Assembly: GCA_964597315.1 (NCBI GenBank)
Contig: CAZQXD010000007.1
Span: forward strand, 40,663-104,662
DNA length: 64,000 bases
Source: CAZQXD01 sp964597315
GTDB lineage: Bacteria > Pseudomonadota > Gammaproteobacteria > Competibacterales > Competibacteraceae
Reading direction: 5' to 3'
The notes below the pieces were generated by a model. The model did not search any database, was not told where the DNA came from, and saw only the letters and a program-made list of their open reading frames with translations. Positions 4,681 to 14,034 of the stretch are shown here, piece after piece (position 1 is the stretch's first letter; each line of letters opens with the position of its first letter). A program made the translations under genes and the position numbers.

Positions 4681-7600
4681 ACTCTCGATAACTACCAAAC
4701 CCCAACGCCGGGTGATAAACCCACCCCCGCTCCCTCTGGACGGCGGCCAGTTCCAGCGTACCCAAACGCCTGGCGCAATCCCCCACTTCCATATCCAACG
4801 CCTCCGCCAGCGCCTCCAAAAGGTCCAGGTAATCCATCTGCCCCCAATACCCGATACCCGGACCGAGGGTGACCTGAAGGGGTCGGAACAGGCTTCGGGC
4901 CTCCTCTACCTCCACGCCGGTGCGCTCCAGGCGTATGAACTGGATATTCCGGCTGTCCTCGTCCGGCACCAGGGCATAGCGCAGCCGACCCCGAGGGTCG
5001 TAGCGAAACGGGTCGGTCCGCTGCAACTCCCCCGACAACCCGGCCCGGGTGGTCCACCAGCGATCAACGGGCGCGATGCGATTCTGGGCATCGCTCACCA
5101 TCAGCGCCCGCAAGCGGTCATGCTCCAGATCCACCAGATTATTCCCAGGCTCGGGCCGGTCCCGCTCGGTGATGCGCGTCGCGGCGTCGATCACGGCGAA
5201 CTGCTCCGGGGTCAGCAGATCCCCCAGGTTATGGCTATTGAGCATGAAATCCTGGCGCTCGAAGCCTGGGCGGCAATAGGTAGCCTTACCGATACCATCC
5301 CGAATGCTCTTGATATTGGTCTCCAGCAAATACAGATTCGGGTCGGTACAGACAGCCTTGGGTCGATGCCGCCAGATACGGCCCGCCAACTGGATGATGG
5401 AGCGCATGGAGGACGGCTCGACGATGCCCCAGTCATAATCGTGATCCCGGCCCACCTCCGCCACCGGGGTGGCCAGCACCACGAAAATTTGGTCCGGGCA
5501 GGGGTCGGCGTCCAGGGCAGCCCGCAGTTCCGGGTCATCGAAGACGTGCTGGGATTCATGACGTTTCAGCAACCGATCCAAGCGCGCCTCCATGGCGGAG
5601 CGGACCAACAGCGGGTGCTGGGAGTGATAGCAACACAGATGGATGCGATGCCCGGAGCGGGCGCCCATGGCCAACAGGGACTGGGCTACGTCCAGCAGCG
5701 GGTCGATATTGGCCATGCGCACCACCCCGAAACTGACCCGTCCGCCGCCATGGGGATCGTTGCCGTGGTGGCGGGCATGAAGCTCATGGATCAGCTCATG
5801 CAGCCCTTCGGCGACGTCATGATGGATGGCCCTGGGCGCCTGCCCCGTGGAGACGGCCAGGGGCTTGATCTCGGCCCGCCGTCGAACCGGCGCCGAGGAG
5901 AGTTTTTTCAGCCGATTCGCCACAAAGGCGCCATGGGCTTCCATGAAACTCGCCCCGTCCCCATGCTGGCCGGACTTGGCGGTGAACTCGTCAAACCAGG
6001 CGCAGCAGACCTCCGTTGACCCATTGGGCAGGCCGCGATTGCCGCCATACACCTGACGCCCCGCCCGGTACGCCTCGAACAAGCCCTGAATCAAGGCCGG
6101 CGGCAGGGTGGCGGACGACAACAACACCCGGCTGCCCAACAGCCCGGCCCAATGGACCAACCGGCTCAGGGCGGGTAAATCGTCCAAGTCAAACTCGTCA
6201 GGCTCGTCCAGCACCAGATCGGAACTCAACAGCCGCAACATGGGCGCAATCTGGCGACCGCCCCGGACGCCTTCGGTGGCCGGCATCAGATGGTCGATAG
6301 TGCAGACCAGCACCGGCGCATTGAGCAACGCCTTGGCCCCACGGGTATGCTCCAGCCAGGCGTTGAAGGGTCCGTCCCCCAGACTGCCCTCGTAATGGAC
6401 ATGGAGGGCGTCCGGCAACAGCGCCTCGGCGGACTCGCTGCCCGTGGGCGGCTCCGGTTCCTGGGCCGATTGCGTGTGTTCGAACAAGGCCCGCGCCGCG
6501 CCCCCCACCAGCACCGCCATATCGTCCGACCCCAGATGCAACCGCTCCCGGTAGGCCGCGCCGGTCTGCAAGGTCAGGACCCGCAGCCCCAGGGCGATGG
6601 AAAACCGAGCGCCCCGTTGGGGGTCGGCCAGAGCGTACATGATCCGGCCATTGGCGAAGGTCTTGCCACAGCCGGTGCTGGCCATATTGACCCCGAAAAA
6701 GCCCTGTTCCCCGGAACGAACCTGCAAGGACGCGGCTAGCTCGTAGGCTTTGTCCTGCCAGCGGAACCGGTTCTCTTTATTGCGCTTTTTAAAGCCCGAA
6801 TGCCGGGCGATGCGGGGCAGATGCCGAGCCAGCAGGGGCAACAGGCGGGCAACCCGGGCGCTGTGGTGGGCCACCCCCACCAGATGCTCGTCCAGGGGTT
6901 GCTTGGGCTGCTTTGTCTCGCGGTCGGTATTGGCCAGCACGGCCTTGCAGCGAGGGTCCCCCTTCCGCCGTTGCTCCGGGTTCGTCAGGCTGGAGTAGTG
7001 ATGATCCGCCAGCATCAAAGACAGCCGGGACAGATGGGCGACATAGCTGTTGTCCAGCCAATCGGTCTCCAGCAACCCCCGGCGGTTCAGCATAAGCCCC
7101 GCCAAACGACGCGCCCGGGATCGCCAGGCCCGGCTGGCCAGGGGCAGCGCCGAGATCCCGAAGGTCCAGCAATCCCGCACGTCTTTTTCCTGGGCCTCCG
7201 TCCGCCAGCCACACCAGTTGGCATGGATGCTGGCAGGCAAGCGGTCGAGAACTTGGGGGTTGGGCTTTTCGTTCCTGTCTTTCACTTGCATGGGCAGGCG
7301 ATGATGGCTGACCACCAGCCAGCCGACAGCCCGGGCCAGGGGGGGCAAGGTTTTCAAGGGACTGGGCAGCAGCCGCGCCTTGGGATGGTCTTTTTTCAGC
7401 CGCGCCAGCCAGCTTGTATCGACCTTATCCGGCAAGGCCGCCAGGCGCTCCAGCCATTGCCGGTCGGTATCGTCCCCCACGAAGGCTTCGAACAGCCGCA
7501 GCGACACCCATTCATGGCGCAAGGCATCCGCCATGGGTTTTTTGCATTTCAGTTTTTTCTGAAACGCCTGGTTGGCCTTGCCGAAATCATGAAACAGCCC

Positions 7601-7957
7601 GGCCATGGCCGCCAGCAGACGGATATCCTCGGCGGTATGCCAATCGTTTTCTTGGTGGCTACGCAGAACATCCCGTCCGGTGGTGTTGGTGGGCGTCGCC
7701 CCATGGGCGTTGAAGCGGGAGGCGTCGCCGACGATCCAAATAAGCTCGCTATGGTCCTTGCCTCTGATCCAGTAGCAGGCCACGGCGGTATTCCTACGGG
7801 CGGTTTTTTTCAGCAACCGACGCAGGGTGTCCAGGCCCTGCCAGGTGATGGGGGTCTGCCAGGTTCGATCCCCGCGCCGCTCGGCGAACTGATCCAGAAT
7901 CCGCCGGGTTTCCGTGAGGGCGTTTTTGCTGCACTGGGAGATGAGCAACACATTCAT
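4679..7957 (-). CDS. cas3: Cas2-Cas3 fusion, type I-F helicase-nuclease
   Basis: In type I-F systems Cas2 and Cas3 are one protein, used both in adaptation with Cas1 and in degradation of targets recruited by Cascade. The 1092-residue product has the Cas2-like part in about residues 1-95 (MNVLLISQCSKNALTETRRI). An HD nuclease begins near 115 (GLFHDFGKANQAF, HD at 123-124). A superfamily 2 helicase has Walker A STGCGKTFANGRIMY near 430, the DExD-type box LDEPDEFDLDD near 590 and SSATLPP. The gene starts inside the cas1 stop (ATGA overlap). It ends against the inverted repeat beside the mini-array, leaving csy1-csy4 as a probable separate transcription unit. Confidence 0.96.
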   Translation of the reverse strand: MNVLLISQCSKNALTETRRILDQFAERRGDRTWQTPITWQGLDTLRRLLKKTARRNTAVACYWIRGKDHSELIWIVGDASRFNAHGATPTNTTGRDVLRSHQENDWHTAEDIRLLAAMAGLFHDFGKANQAFQKKLKCKKPMADALRHEWVSLRLFEAFVGDDTDRQWLERLAALPDKVDTSWLARLKKDHPKARLLPSPLKTLPPLARAVGWLVVSHHRLPMQVKDRNEKPNPQVLDRLPASIHANWCGWRTEAQEKDVRDCWTFGISALPLASRAWRSRARRLAGLMLNRRGLLETDWLDNSYVAHLSRLSLMLADHHYSSLTNPEQRRKGDPRCKAVLANTDRETKQPKQPLDEHLVGVAHHSARVARLLPLLARHLPRIARHSGFKKRNKENRFRWQDKAYELAASLQVRSGEQGFFGVNMASTGCGKTFANGRIMYALADPQRGARFSIALGLRVLTLQTGAAYRERLHLGSDDMAVLVGGAARALFEHTQSAQEPEPPTGSESAEALLPDALHVHYEGSLGDGPFNAWLEHTRGAKALLNAPVLVCTIDHLMPATEGVRGGRQIAPMLRLLSSDLVLDEPDEFDLDDLPALSRLVHWAGLLGSRVLLSSATLPPALIQGLFEAYRAGRQVYGGNRGLPNGSTEVCCAWFDEFTAKSGQHGDGASFMEAHGAFVANRLKKLSSAPVRRRAEIKPLAVSTGQAPRAIHHDVAEGLHELIHELHARHHGNDPHGGGRVSFGVVRMANIDPLLDVAQSLLAMGARSGHRIHLCCYHSQHPLLVRSAMEARLDRLLKRHESQHVFDDPELRAALDADPCPDQIFVVLATPVAEVGRDHDYDWGIVEPSSMRSIIQLAGRIWRHRPKAVCTDPNLYLLETNIKSIRDGIGKATYCRPGFERQDFMLNSHNLGDLLTPEQFAVIDAATRITERDRPEPGNNLVDLEHDRLRALMVSDAQNRIAPVDRWWTTRAGLSGELQRTDPFRYDPRGRLRYALVPDEDSRNIQFIRLERTGVEVEEARSLFRPLQVTLGPGIGYWGQMDYLDLLEALAEALDMEVGDCARRLGTLELAAVQRERGWVYHPALGFGSYRE

Positions 7958-8931
7958 GGGGTCCGCCCTCCCAAATCCTGAGCCACTACCTTTAGGGTGT
8001 CGATCATGACATCCAGGGCTTCGGCGCGGGCGAAGCTCTCGATACAGCGGCGGCGGAATTCTTGTTCTTCATGGCCCGCCATGGCGGAGATAAACGCCTG
8101 GGGCAAAATGTGGGCGTCCTTGACCAGATCGGCAATATCGAAAACCAACCCGCCCCGGCGGGTCTTGCCGTGTAAAACAGCCAGCCCATGGGGCAGGCCC
8201 AGCACCCAGGCCGCCGTGGCCCCCAGACCATATGCCAGATAGTTGCCGTGGTCCAAAAACCGATTGGCGGGATCGCCGCCGCTACCCCGCTTGGCCCGGG
8301 TGAAGTCCCCGTAGTCCACGGCCCGGGCCACCAGCCCGAATAATTTCTTGGTCAAGCGGGCCTCCTCCGTGAGCAGGGCCGTGGTGTCGGCGGCCTGGCC
8401 GATGGCCTGGGCGGACTGGTCCAGCGCCCCGGTGAGTTGCGCCGGCTCGATCAAAAAGCCCGCCTCCTTGAGAGACCGGCTGGTGAGCCAATGGTGGCGA
8501 ATGCGCTCTAGCCGGTGGCGCTGGAAGGCTTTGGCGGCCTCCAGGCGCAAAGCGTCCACGAACCAGAACCGCACCCACGCCTGGAGGTATTCCGTGGGCC
8601 GATACTCGCTCTGGGGGGAAAACCAGGCCACTTCAATATCCAGCTCATTGGCGCTGTATAACGGCGTGCCGCCGCCACCGCAAAACCCCACCATCACCCC
8701 TGCCCTGGCCAGTTCCCGCATGGCGGCTTGGGTGATGGAGGTGCCGGTGCCCAGGAGCAGGGTCGTGGTGTTGGCGATGGGAATATTCCAGTACAGGGAA
8801 CGCCGGCCTTCATCGGTGACAAATTCCACCCGGCCACCGTTGACCAGCACCCGGCAGTGTTCCAGGTAATAGAGGTTGGCGCGTTTGGAGTGGAGAATGG
8901 TTTTCAGATCCTGGGGACTAAAATCTTCCAT
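7954..8931 (-). CDS. cas1: Cas1f integrase
   Basis: Cas1 inserts new spacers at the leader end of the array, acting with the Cas2 part of Cas2-3. The 325-residue protein has the family hallmarks HGNYLAYGLGATAAW and GKTRRGGLVFDIADLVKDA in its C-terminal half, where the metal-binding residues lie. Start codon ATG ending at 8931 has AGGA 8-9 nt upstream. It is the first gene of the cas1-cas2-3 unit and overlaps cas3 by 4 bp. No promoter of good quality is evident in the 79 bp upstream. Confidence 0.95.
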   Translation of the reverse strand: MEDFSPQDLKTILHSKRANLYYLEHCRVLVNGGRVEFVTDEGRRSLYWNIPIANTTTLLLGTGTSITQAAMRELARAGVMVGFCGGGGTPLYSANELDIEVAWFSPQSEYRPTEYLQAWVRFWFVDALRLEAAKAFQRHRLERIRHHWLTSRSLKEAGFLIEPAQLTGALDQSAQAIGQAADTTALLTEEARLTKKLFGLVARAVDYGDFTRAKRGSGGDPANRFLDHGNYLAYGLGATAAWVLGLPHGLAVLHGKTRRGGLVFDIADLVKDAHILPQAFISAMAGHEEQEFRRRCIESFARAEALDVMIDTLKVVAQDLGGRTP

Positions 8932-9010
8932 GTGAACATCCTGTCTTGAACGTTTCGGGTTTCGCAGTGAGGACAGGGGCAGCGGCTTGCAACGGCGCCA
9001 GGGGCTTTGG

Positions 9011-10093
9011 CTAGTGTTCCTTGCCTCCCCCCACCCCGGCCTCCTCCAAGGTCTCTTGGGCCTCGGCCTGATCCTCCTCGTCCGCCTGTGGGGATTCCTG
9101 GAGCTGCCGCTGCTCCGTCTCCAGGCTCAGACGGATAAAGATAGGAAAATGATCCGATCCGGTATGGCCCAACCGACGCAGTTCCAGCAGCTTGAAATGG
9201 TCGGAATGAAACACATGGTCCAGAGGCCAGCGTAGAAACCGGTGTTCGGCGTGGAAAGAGTTATGCATGCCCCTCCCCACTCGGGGGTCCAGCAGCCGGC
9301 CAATGCGCCGGAACAGTTCGCTGGTATGGGACCAGGCCACGTCGTTGAGGTCCCCGGCCACGATTACCGGATAGCGGTCCAGCTTCACGGCCTTGCCCAC
9401 CACCACCAACTCGGCGTCCCGCTCCGTGGATTGCTCGGCTTCCTGGGGGCTGGGGGGCTTGGGGTGGACACAGTGCAGGACCACCCGATCCCCAGTGGGT
9501 AGCGTTAACAGGCCGTGAATAGAGGGCACTTCCGGTTCCACCAAATACTCAATCTTGGCGTCCTCAATGGGCAGCCGGGAGAACAACAGCATGCCGTAAG
9601 TGTTATCCAGAGGCTCCAGCACCGTATGAGGATGGCTTTGGCGCAGGGGCTCCAGTTGCTCCAACCACCAGTGGTCGGTTTCCACAAACAACAGTATATC
9701 GGCATCGGCGGCCTTCACCACATCCAGGCAGCGGCGGGCCTGGCGGTTGTCCATCAGCACATTGCACACCAGCAGGCTGAGCTGGGCCGGATTGTCGGGT
9801 TTGTGGCTGTCCAGCACCTGCTTGCCATGCAAAGGGGTATAGGGGCGAATCCGATACGCCTGATAGATCAGGCACCCGGCCAGGATCGCCGCCAACAGGT
9901 CCGGCCAGCCGGCGCCCCAGGGCCAGACCAGCCCGTGGATAGCCAAGGCCGCAGCGGCGATGGCGACAATCTGCACCCGTGGAAAGTCGAATACCCGAAT
10001 CCACCAGGCGTCGGCCCGGACCAAGGGAATCAGGGTGGCCAGCACCATGGCCACCTCCACCAGGGCAAGCAGGATTTGGAACACTGTGCTCAT
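9011..10093 (-). CDS. Membrane-anchored endonuclease/exonuclease/phosphatase-family protein
   Basis: A 360-residue protein with about three N-terminal membrane segments (residues 1-90, beginning MSTVFQILLALVEVAMVLA), followed by an EEP hydrolase domain. Domain motifs are LLFVETD (the metal-binding Glu), GDLNDVAWS near 245 and a terminal TGSDHFPI with the catalytic Asp-His pair. The substrate, whether nucleic acid, phospholipid or a phosphate ester, cannot be told. The catalytic domain probably faces the periplasm. ATG ending at 10093 overlaps the stop of the upstream MFS gene (ATGA), so translation is coupled. The C-terminal tail is rich in Gln and Glu. Confidence 0.82.
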   Translation of the reverse strand: MSTVFQILLALVEVAMVLATLIPLVRADAWWIRVFDFPRVQIVAIAAAALAIHGLVWPWGAGWPDLLAAILAGCLIYQAYRIRPYTPLHGKQVLDSHKPDNPAQLSLLVCNVLMDNRQARRCLDVVKAADADILLFVETDHWWLEQLEPLRQSHPHTVLEPLDNTYGMLLFSRLPIEDAKIEYLVEPEVPSIHGLLTLPTGDRVVLHCVHPKPPSPQEAEQSTERDAELVVVGKAVKLDRYPVIVAGDLNDVAWSHTSELFRRIGRLLDPRVGRGMHNSFHAEHRFLRWPLDHVFHSDHFKLLELRRLGHTGSDHFPIFIRLSLETEQRQLQESPQADEEDQAEAQETLEEAGVGGGKEH

Positions 10094-11322
10094 ACCTTGC
10101 GTCGCCCCCCCATGACGAACCAGACAAAGGCCAGGGCTTGTAAGCCCAGCACCAGCCCGAAGGCGGTGGCATAGCCTCGGGGATCGTAGCCCCCCGCAGT
10201 GGGCCATAGGTCGATGATCGCGCCGATCCCCCACTGGCTGGCAAAGGCCGCCACGAACACCAGTAAGTTTATGGCAGTGTTGACCCGTCCGGCCAGGGCC
10301 GCCGGAAAAGTCTGGGACAGCACCGCATAGGGCAGGATGCCGGCGGTGCCGAAAAAGCCGAACAGCATCCACAGGGGCAGGGTGGCCGCCGTCACCCCCA
10401 GGGCCAATAGCAACTGGGCCACCATGAACACCCCCATCCCCCCCCCGGCCAGGGCGATGGGCGGAATCCCGTAGCGGGACAGGCGCCAGGCCAGATTGCC
10501 GATCAGCAGATAGCCCGCCACCATGGCGGCGGCGATGCACAGCAAATGGGTGGCCACCGCTGGCCGCTCCAGCCCGGCCACGTCCGTCAGCCATGGCCCG
10601 GCCCATAACCCCTGAATGGACAGAAATGCTGCCTGGGAGAACATAGTCAGGGGCGCCACCCGCCAGAACCGGGCGCTACCGAATACCTGCCCCACCCCCC
10701 TGAGCTGGTCTTTAAAACCACCGCCGTGGATCTGTCCGGGGCGTTCCGGCGCCACCAGAAACAGGGCCGCCGCCACCCCGAAAGTGACCACCGCCAGCCC
10801 CAAAAACAGGCCCCGCCAGTCGATCAGCCCCAGGGCCGCCTCCACGGGCGCGGTGGCGGCCAACGCCCCCAGGCCACCGGCGGTCATGATGAACCCGTTC
10901 ACCGCCGGCAGTCGCTCGGCGGGAAACCAGATCACCATGGCCTTGAAAGCGCCCATCAGGCAGGCCGACACCCCCAACCCGATCAGCGCCCGGCCCAGGA
11001 TCAGCCCTTCCAGGCTCTCTGCCAGGGCGAACAGCGCCGCCCCCGCCCCGGCGAACAACAACAGCCCCGTTTCCACCCGGCGCGGCCCGAAACGGTCCAG
11101 GAGCATACCCAGAGGCAGTTGAAACAGGGCGAATGTGAGAAAATAAACGCTGGTGAGCAGGCCCAGATCGGCGGCGGTCAGTCCCAGATCGGCCACCAGA
11201 TTCGGGGAGATCACCGCGTTGACGGTGCGAAACAGATAGGACATGAAATAGCCGGCGGCGAAGGGCAGGAACACCCGCAAGGCCACGCCGGTGGCGACCG
11301 GAACATCTCCCATGGCGGCCAT
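10090..11322 (-). CDS. MFS transporter
   Basis: A 410-residue major facilitator superfamily permease with about 12 hydrophobic segments. The loop after TM2 reads GMLLDRFGPRRVETG, the MFS motif A (G-x-x-x-D-R-x-G-R-R). The first segment reads FLPFAAGYFMSYLFRTVNAVI. The substrate is unknown. It starts next to the stop of the methyltransferase gene and overlaps the EEP gene by 4 bp, so the three genes form one operon. Confidence 0.85.
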   Translation of the reverse strand: MAAMGDVPVATGVALRVFLPFAAGYFMSYLFRTVNAVISPNLVADLGLTAADLGLLTSVYFLTFALFQLPLGMLLDRFGPRRVETGLLLFAGAGAALFALAESLEGLILGRALIGLGVSACLMGAFKAMVIWFPAERLPAVNGFIMTAGGLGALAATAPVEAALGLIDWRGLFLGLAVVTFGVAAALFLVAPERPGQIHGGGFKDQLRGVGQVFGSARFWRVAPLTMFSQAAFLSIQGLWAGPWLTDVAGLERPAVATHLLCIAAAMVAGYLLIGNLAWRLSRYGIPPIALAGGGMGVFMVAQLLLALGVTAATLPLWMLFGFFGTAGILPYAVLSQTFPAALAGRVNTAINLLVFVAAFASQWGIGAIIDLWPTAGGYDPRGYATAFGLVLGLQALAFVWFVMGGRRKV

Positions 11323-11982
11323 TCAGGACTGGACGGGACTTAATAGAAAAACCTCTTCCGCCAACCGGCTCAAGCCCCTGGCCCGCAGCTCCGGGGCCTC
11401 GTTCAGGGCATCATGAACCCGCAACCGTTGTACCGCGTAGAAGGCCCGGAACAGGTCTTCCACCTCCGCTTCGGGGACCGAAAACGGCGGCCCTTCCATC
11501 TCCCCCTCCGGGTACTCCAGGGTCAACAGCAGCACCGGGGCCGTGGGCAGAATGGCGTATAAATGGCGAACATAATCTCGGCGTAGATTCACCGGTAGAG
11601 CGATCAGGGAGGCCCGGTCGTAGACCCCAGCCACCCCGGCCAGGTCTTCCGGGCGCAAGGCGAAGAAGTCTCCGCACAGTAGGGTATAGGGACCGGACTG
11701 GTAGATTTTGAACCGTTCGCCGTCCCTGACCTGGGGTTGTAGCCCATGCTCTTGAAAAAATTCTTCCACCGCCAGGGCGCTTAGCTCCACGCCCAGGACC
11801 GGATGGCCCTGTTCCGCCAACCACGCCATGTCCACGCTTTTGCCACACAAGGGCACGAACACCGGCTGTCCGGGTTGTAGGGCCAGGTGATGCCACAGCT
11901 CCCGCAGATGGGGGTTGCCGGTGTGTTGATGGAAAGCAATCTGCCGTTTTTGCCAGCGCTGGAGCCAGAAACCTGCGTGCAT
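11323..11982 (-). CDS. tpm: Thiopurine S-methyltransferase family protein
   Basis: A 219-residue SAM-dependent methyltransferase. The N-terminal FWLQRWQKRQIAFHQ and PVFVPLCGKSVDMAWLAEQGH, followed by VLGVELSALAVEEFF, are diagnostic of bacterial TPMT. These enzymes methylate thiols, and in several bacteria selenium or tellurium oxyanions. The motif VYDRASLIALP marks the family active-site region. An AAAGGA site lies 5 nt before ATG. It leads the operon with an MFS permease and an EEP hydrolase. Confidence 0.92.
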   Translation of the reverse strand: MHAGFWLQRWQKRQIAFHQHTGNPHLRELWHHLALQPGQPVFVPLCGKSVDMAWLAEQGHPVLGVELSALAVEEFFQEHGLQPQVRDGERFKIYQSGPYTLLCGDFFALRPEDLAGVAGVYDRASLIALPVNLRRDYVRHLYAILPTAPVLLLTLEYPEGEMEGPPFSVPEAEVEDLFRAFYAVQRLRVHDALNEAPELRARGLSRLAEEVFLLSPVQS

Positions 11983-12131
11983 GGAGGTCCTTTAATAGTA
12001 GCGACTCATAATTTGAGCATAGACCGGTAGCGCGCCGTGGCCAGAAAAGTTAATAGCTCTCCCGGCTCGCCGCCGCGCATGGCCCCCCCATCAGCGGGGC
12101 GGACCCGTGCGGCTAGGCAGCGGCGCGGCAA

Positions 12132-13295
12132 TTAGGGTGTGGCGGCGTCTACTTCTGGCGCCGGGACGTCTTGCTCTTCCACCGGCTCGGGGGACACTGC
12201 GGGCGGTTGGTCCTGATACAGCAACTCCGGGTTGACCAACTCTGCGGGCATGCCATAAGGCACAATCTGATAAGGACGCCCCAACTCATCGGCCCAGAAG
12301 GTGCCGGGCGCCAGCTCCGCCGCGCTGCCCACCAGTGGCGGGCCGCCAATCGGGGCTAGGATATCCAGCATCTTGGCGGCGGCGGAGCGCTCCAACTCCC
12401 CAAAGGACTCCACGATGCCCTCCCGATAGCCGTTTCGTAACGCCACGAGGGTGGCTTGATCCGTGGCTTGCACCTGATCCTCCAGCAGGTCCCAGATGGC
12501 GTCGGACGCCAGCATGATATTTTTGGCTTTATGGGATGCTTCCAAAAACCCCTCCACCGCCCGGCGGTTCTGGTTGCCCCAGCTTTCGTGGAACACCCAG
12601 CCCAGCATCGGTAGCTCGCTGGATACGCCCAGGGCCGACAGCACATCGCGCATGTGCAGCAACTCCCTCATCCCGTCCGCCTTGAGCCGTGCGCTGTAGT
12701 CCCAGGCATTCAGCACCGCCGGTAGCTCGCCAGCGAGCATCAGCTCACTGAGCAACGGTGGCTCGCCGAATACTGGCTCCACGATCTCCGCCAAATCCTG
12801 GCCCATAGCTTGTTGGGCGTAGGCGCGCAACAACAGCCAGCTTACATTCATCGGTCCGCCAGCCACCCCCAGGCGTTTACCCCGCAGATCTTCCAGATCG
12901 CCGATACCCGCGTCGGGACGCACCATCACCCGTCCTATGGACCTGGATTGGGGCACGAAGGTGTAGTCCTGGCCTTCGGAACGCTGCCGGGACACCCACA
13001 GCCAGTCGGTGACGATAATATCCACCGCGCCAGCTTGCAGGACGGCCGTGGTGGCGTTGTTCTGGTCCAGGGACGTCAGCTCCACCCGCACCCCCCGCTC
13101 TTCGGCCAGACCCATGTCCTTGATAACTTCCAGTTCCCAATTGACGGTGTCGAACCGGACAACGCCGATCCGTAGGGTTGCCGGTCCCTTGAGCGCCTGT
13201 TCCACGGCGTCACCCTGGGCGATGGCCGCGCCGGAATACAGACCCAGACCCAGCCAGACCCCCATAAGCATTCGATACCACACTATTTGCCCCAT
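12132..13295 (-). CDS. ABC transporter substrate-binding protein (NitT/TauT type)
   Basis: A periplasmic binding protein of the SsuA/TauA/NMT1 fold. The start MGQIVWYRMLMGVWLG is chosen for the GGGGAGAG site about 9 nt upstream. The first 26 residues form a signal peptide ending near AAIAQG. The mature part begins with TLRIGVVRFDTVNWELEVI and has TDWLWVSRQRSEG and LRGKRLGVAGGP, typical of the family. No permease or ATPase gene is adjacent. It follows the aldehyde oxidoreductase operon on the same strand after 177 bp that contain a GC-rich hairpin, so co-transcription is uncertain. The ligand is unknown. The C-terminal 30 residues are Pro/Glu-rich. Confidence 0.8.
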   Translation of the reverse strand: MGQIVWYRMLMGVWLGLGLYSGAAIAQGDAVEQALKGPATLRIGVVRFDTVNWELEVIKDMGLAEERGVRVELTSLDQNNATTAVLQAGAVDIIVTDWLWVSRQRSEGQDYTFVPQSRSIGRVMVRPDAGIGDLEDLRGKRLGVAGGPMNVSWLLLRAYAQQAMGQDLAEIVEPVFGEPPLLSELMLAGELPAVLNAWDYSARLKADGMRELLHMRDVLSALGVSSELPMLGWVFHESWGNQNRRAVEGFLEASHKAKNIMLASDAIWDLLEDQVQATDQATLVALRNGYREGIVESFGELERSAAAKMLDILAPIGGPPLVGSAAELAPGTFWADELGRPYQIVPYGMPAELVNPELLYQDQPPAVSPEPVEEQDVPAPEVDAATP

Positions 13296-13323
13296 CCACT
13301 GCTCTCCCCATTGACAGGCGATG

Positions 13324-13340
13324 GGCGGGACCATCCCGCC
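13324..13340 (-). terminator. Compact GC hairpin upstream of the binding-protein gene
   Basis: GGCGGGA and TCCCGCC form a perfect 7-bp stem with a 3-nt loop, downstream of the aldehyde oxidoreductase operon and about 30 nt before the binding-protein start. No T-run follows, so termination is only possible, not shown. Confidence 0.3.
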
Positions 13341-13472
13341 GATGCTAATGGTACGAAAAACGCCAGAGACAAGCACATCGGGCAACGGGGACGCCCGACG
13401 ATGGTCTCGGTATGCGGTTCCAGGACCAAGGCATCCAGCAACAGCCGCCGATCGTCCGGGGTTTCGCCGGCG

Positions 13473-13760
13473 TCACCCCCCGCCCCGCTGGTAGTGGCGC
13501 TCGAAACGGCGCATAAAGGCCGCCGCCGCCGCCGAATCGTGTTCCGGGAACTCGAAGGTGACCTGGGTGACCGGCAGCCGGATTAGGGCGATGCGCCGCT
13601 CTCCTTGTGGGGAGAGCCGGATCACCACCGGGCCTTCCGGCTCCTGGATGGTGACGATGGCGCCGTCCACCCGCCAATCCCGCCCCCGAACCACCGCCGG
13701 CAGGGAGCGGAAGAACTCGGCATGGGACAGCCCCATTTCCCGGTGCAGCGTGGTCGGCAT
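13473..13760 (-). CDS. Small protein at the end of the aor operon (unknown function)
   Basis: A 95-residue protein beginning MPTTLHREMGLSHAEFFRSL, with GAIVTIQEPEGPVVIRLSP and a charged C terminus ending RHYQRGGG. It has no signal peptide or membrane segment. It starts 15 bp after the MoaD-like gene and closes the run of aor genes. In related aldehyde oxidoreductase operons a small gene follows the moaD-like gene, and a role in cofactor insertion or assembly can be supposed from position only. I do not recognise a characterised domain. Confidence 0.7.
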   Translation of the reverse strand: MPTTLHREMGLSHAEFFRSLPAVVRGRDWRVDGAIVTIQEPEGPVVIRLSPQGERRIALIRLPVTQVTFEFPEHDSAAAAAFMRRFERHYQRGGG

Positions 13761-13775
13761 GAGGGGACGGGTCCC

Positions 13776-14027
13776 TCAGCCACCGGCCACGGGCGGCCAG
13801 ATAGCCAGTACGTCGTGCTCCCGCAAGACCGTCTCCCCATGCTGTTCCGGGGGGATATAAGTCCCGTTTACCAGGACCAGATGACACAGTTCCCGGGGCA
13901 GTTTCAGGTCGGCCATGAGCTGGCCTATGGACACTCCCTCCGGTACGCTCATGGGGGCCACATTGCGCTCCGCTTCCGGGGGCAGATACTCCGAGAGGGT
14001 GGCGTATAGCTTGACGGTGATGTCCAT
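13776..14027 (-). CDS. MoaD/ThiS-family sulfur carrier (AorD-like)
   Basis: An 83-residue ubiquitin-fold protein starting MDITVKLYATLSEYLPPEA and ending WPPVAGG. The terminal Gly-Gly is the thiocarboxylation site used by MoaD to donate sulfur during molybdopterin synthesis. It lies 7 bp downstream of the FAD protein in the aldehyde oxidoreductase operon, so it is probably a dedicated supplier of the tungsten-bis-pterin cofactor, as in AorABCDE-type operons. The separate housekeeping moaD is not in the window. Confidence 0.88.
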   Translation of the reverse strand: MDITVKLYATLSEYLPPEAERNVAPMSVPEGVSIGQLMADLKLPRELCHLVLVNGTYIPPEQHGETVLREHDVLAIWPPVAGG

Positions 14028-14034
14028 GGCGGTC

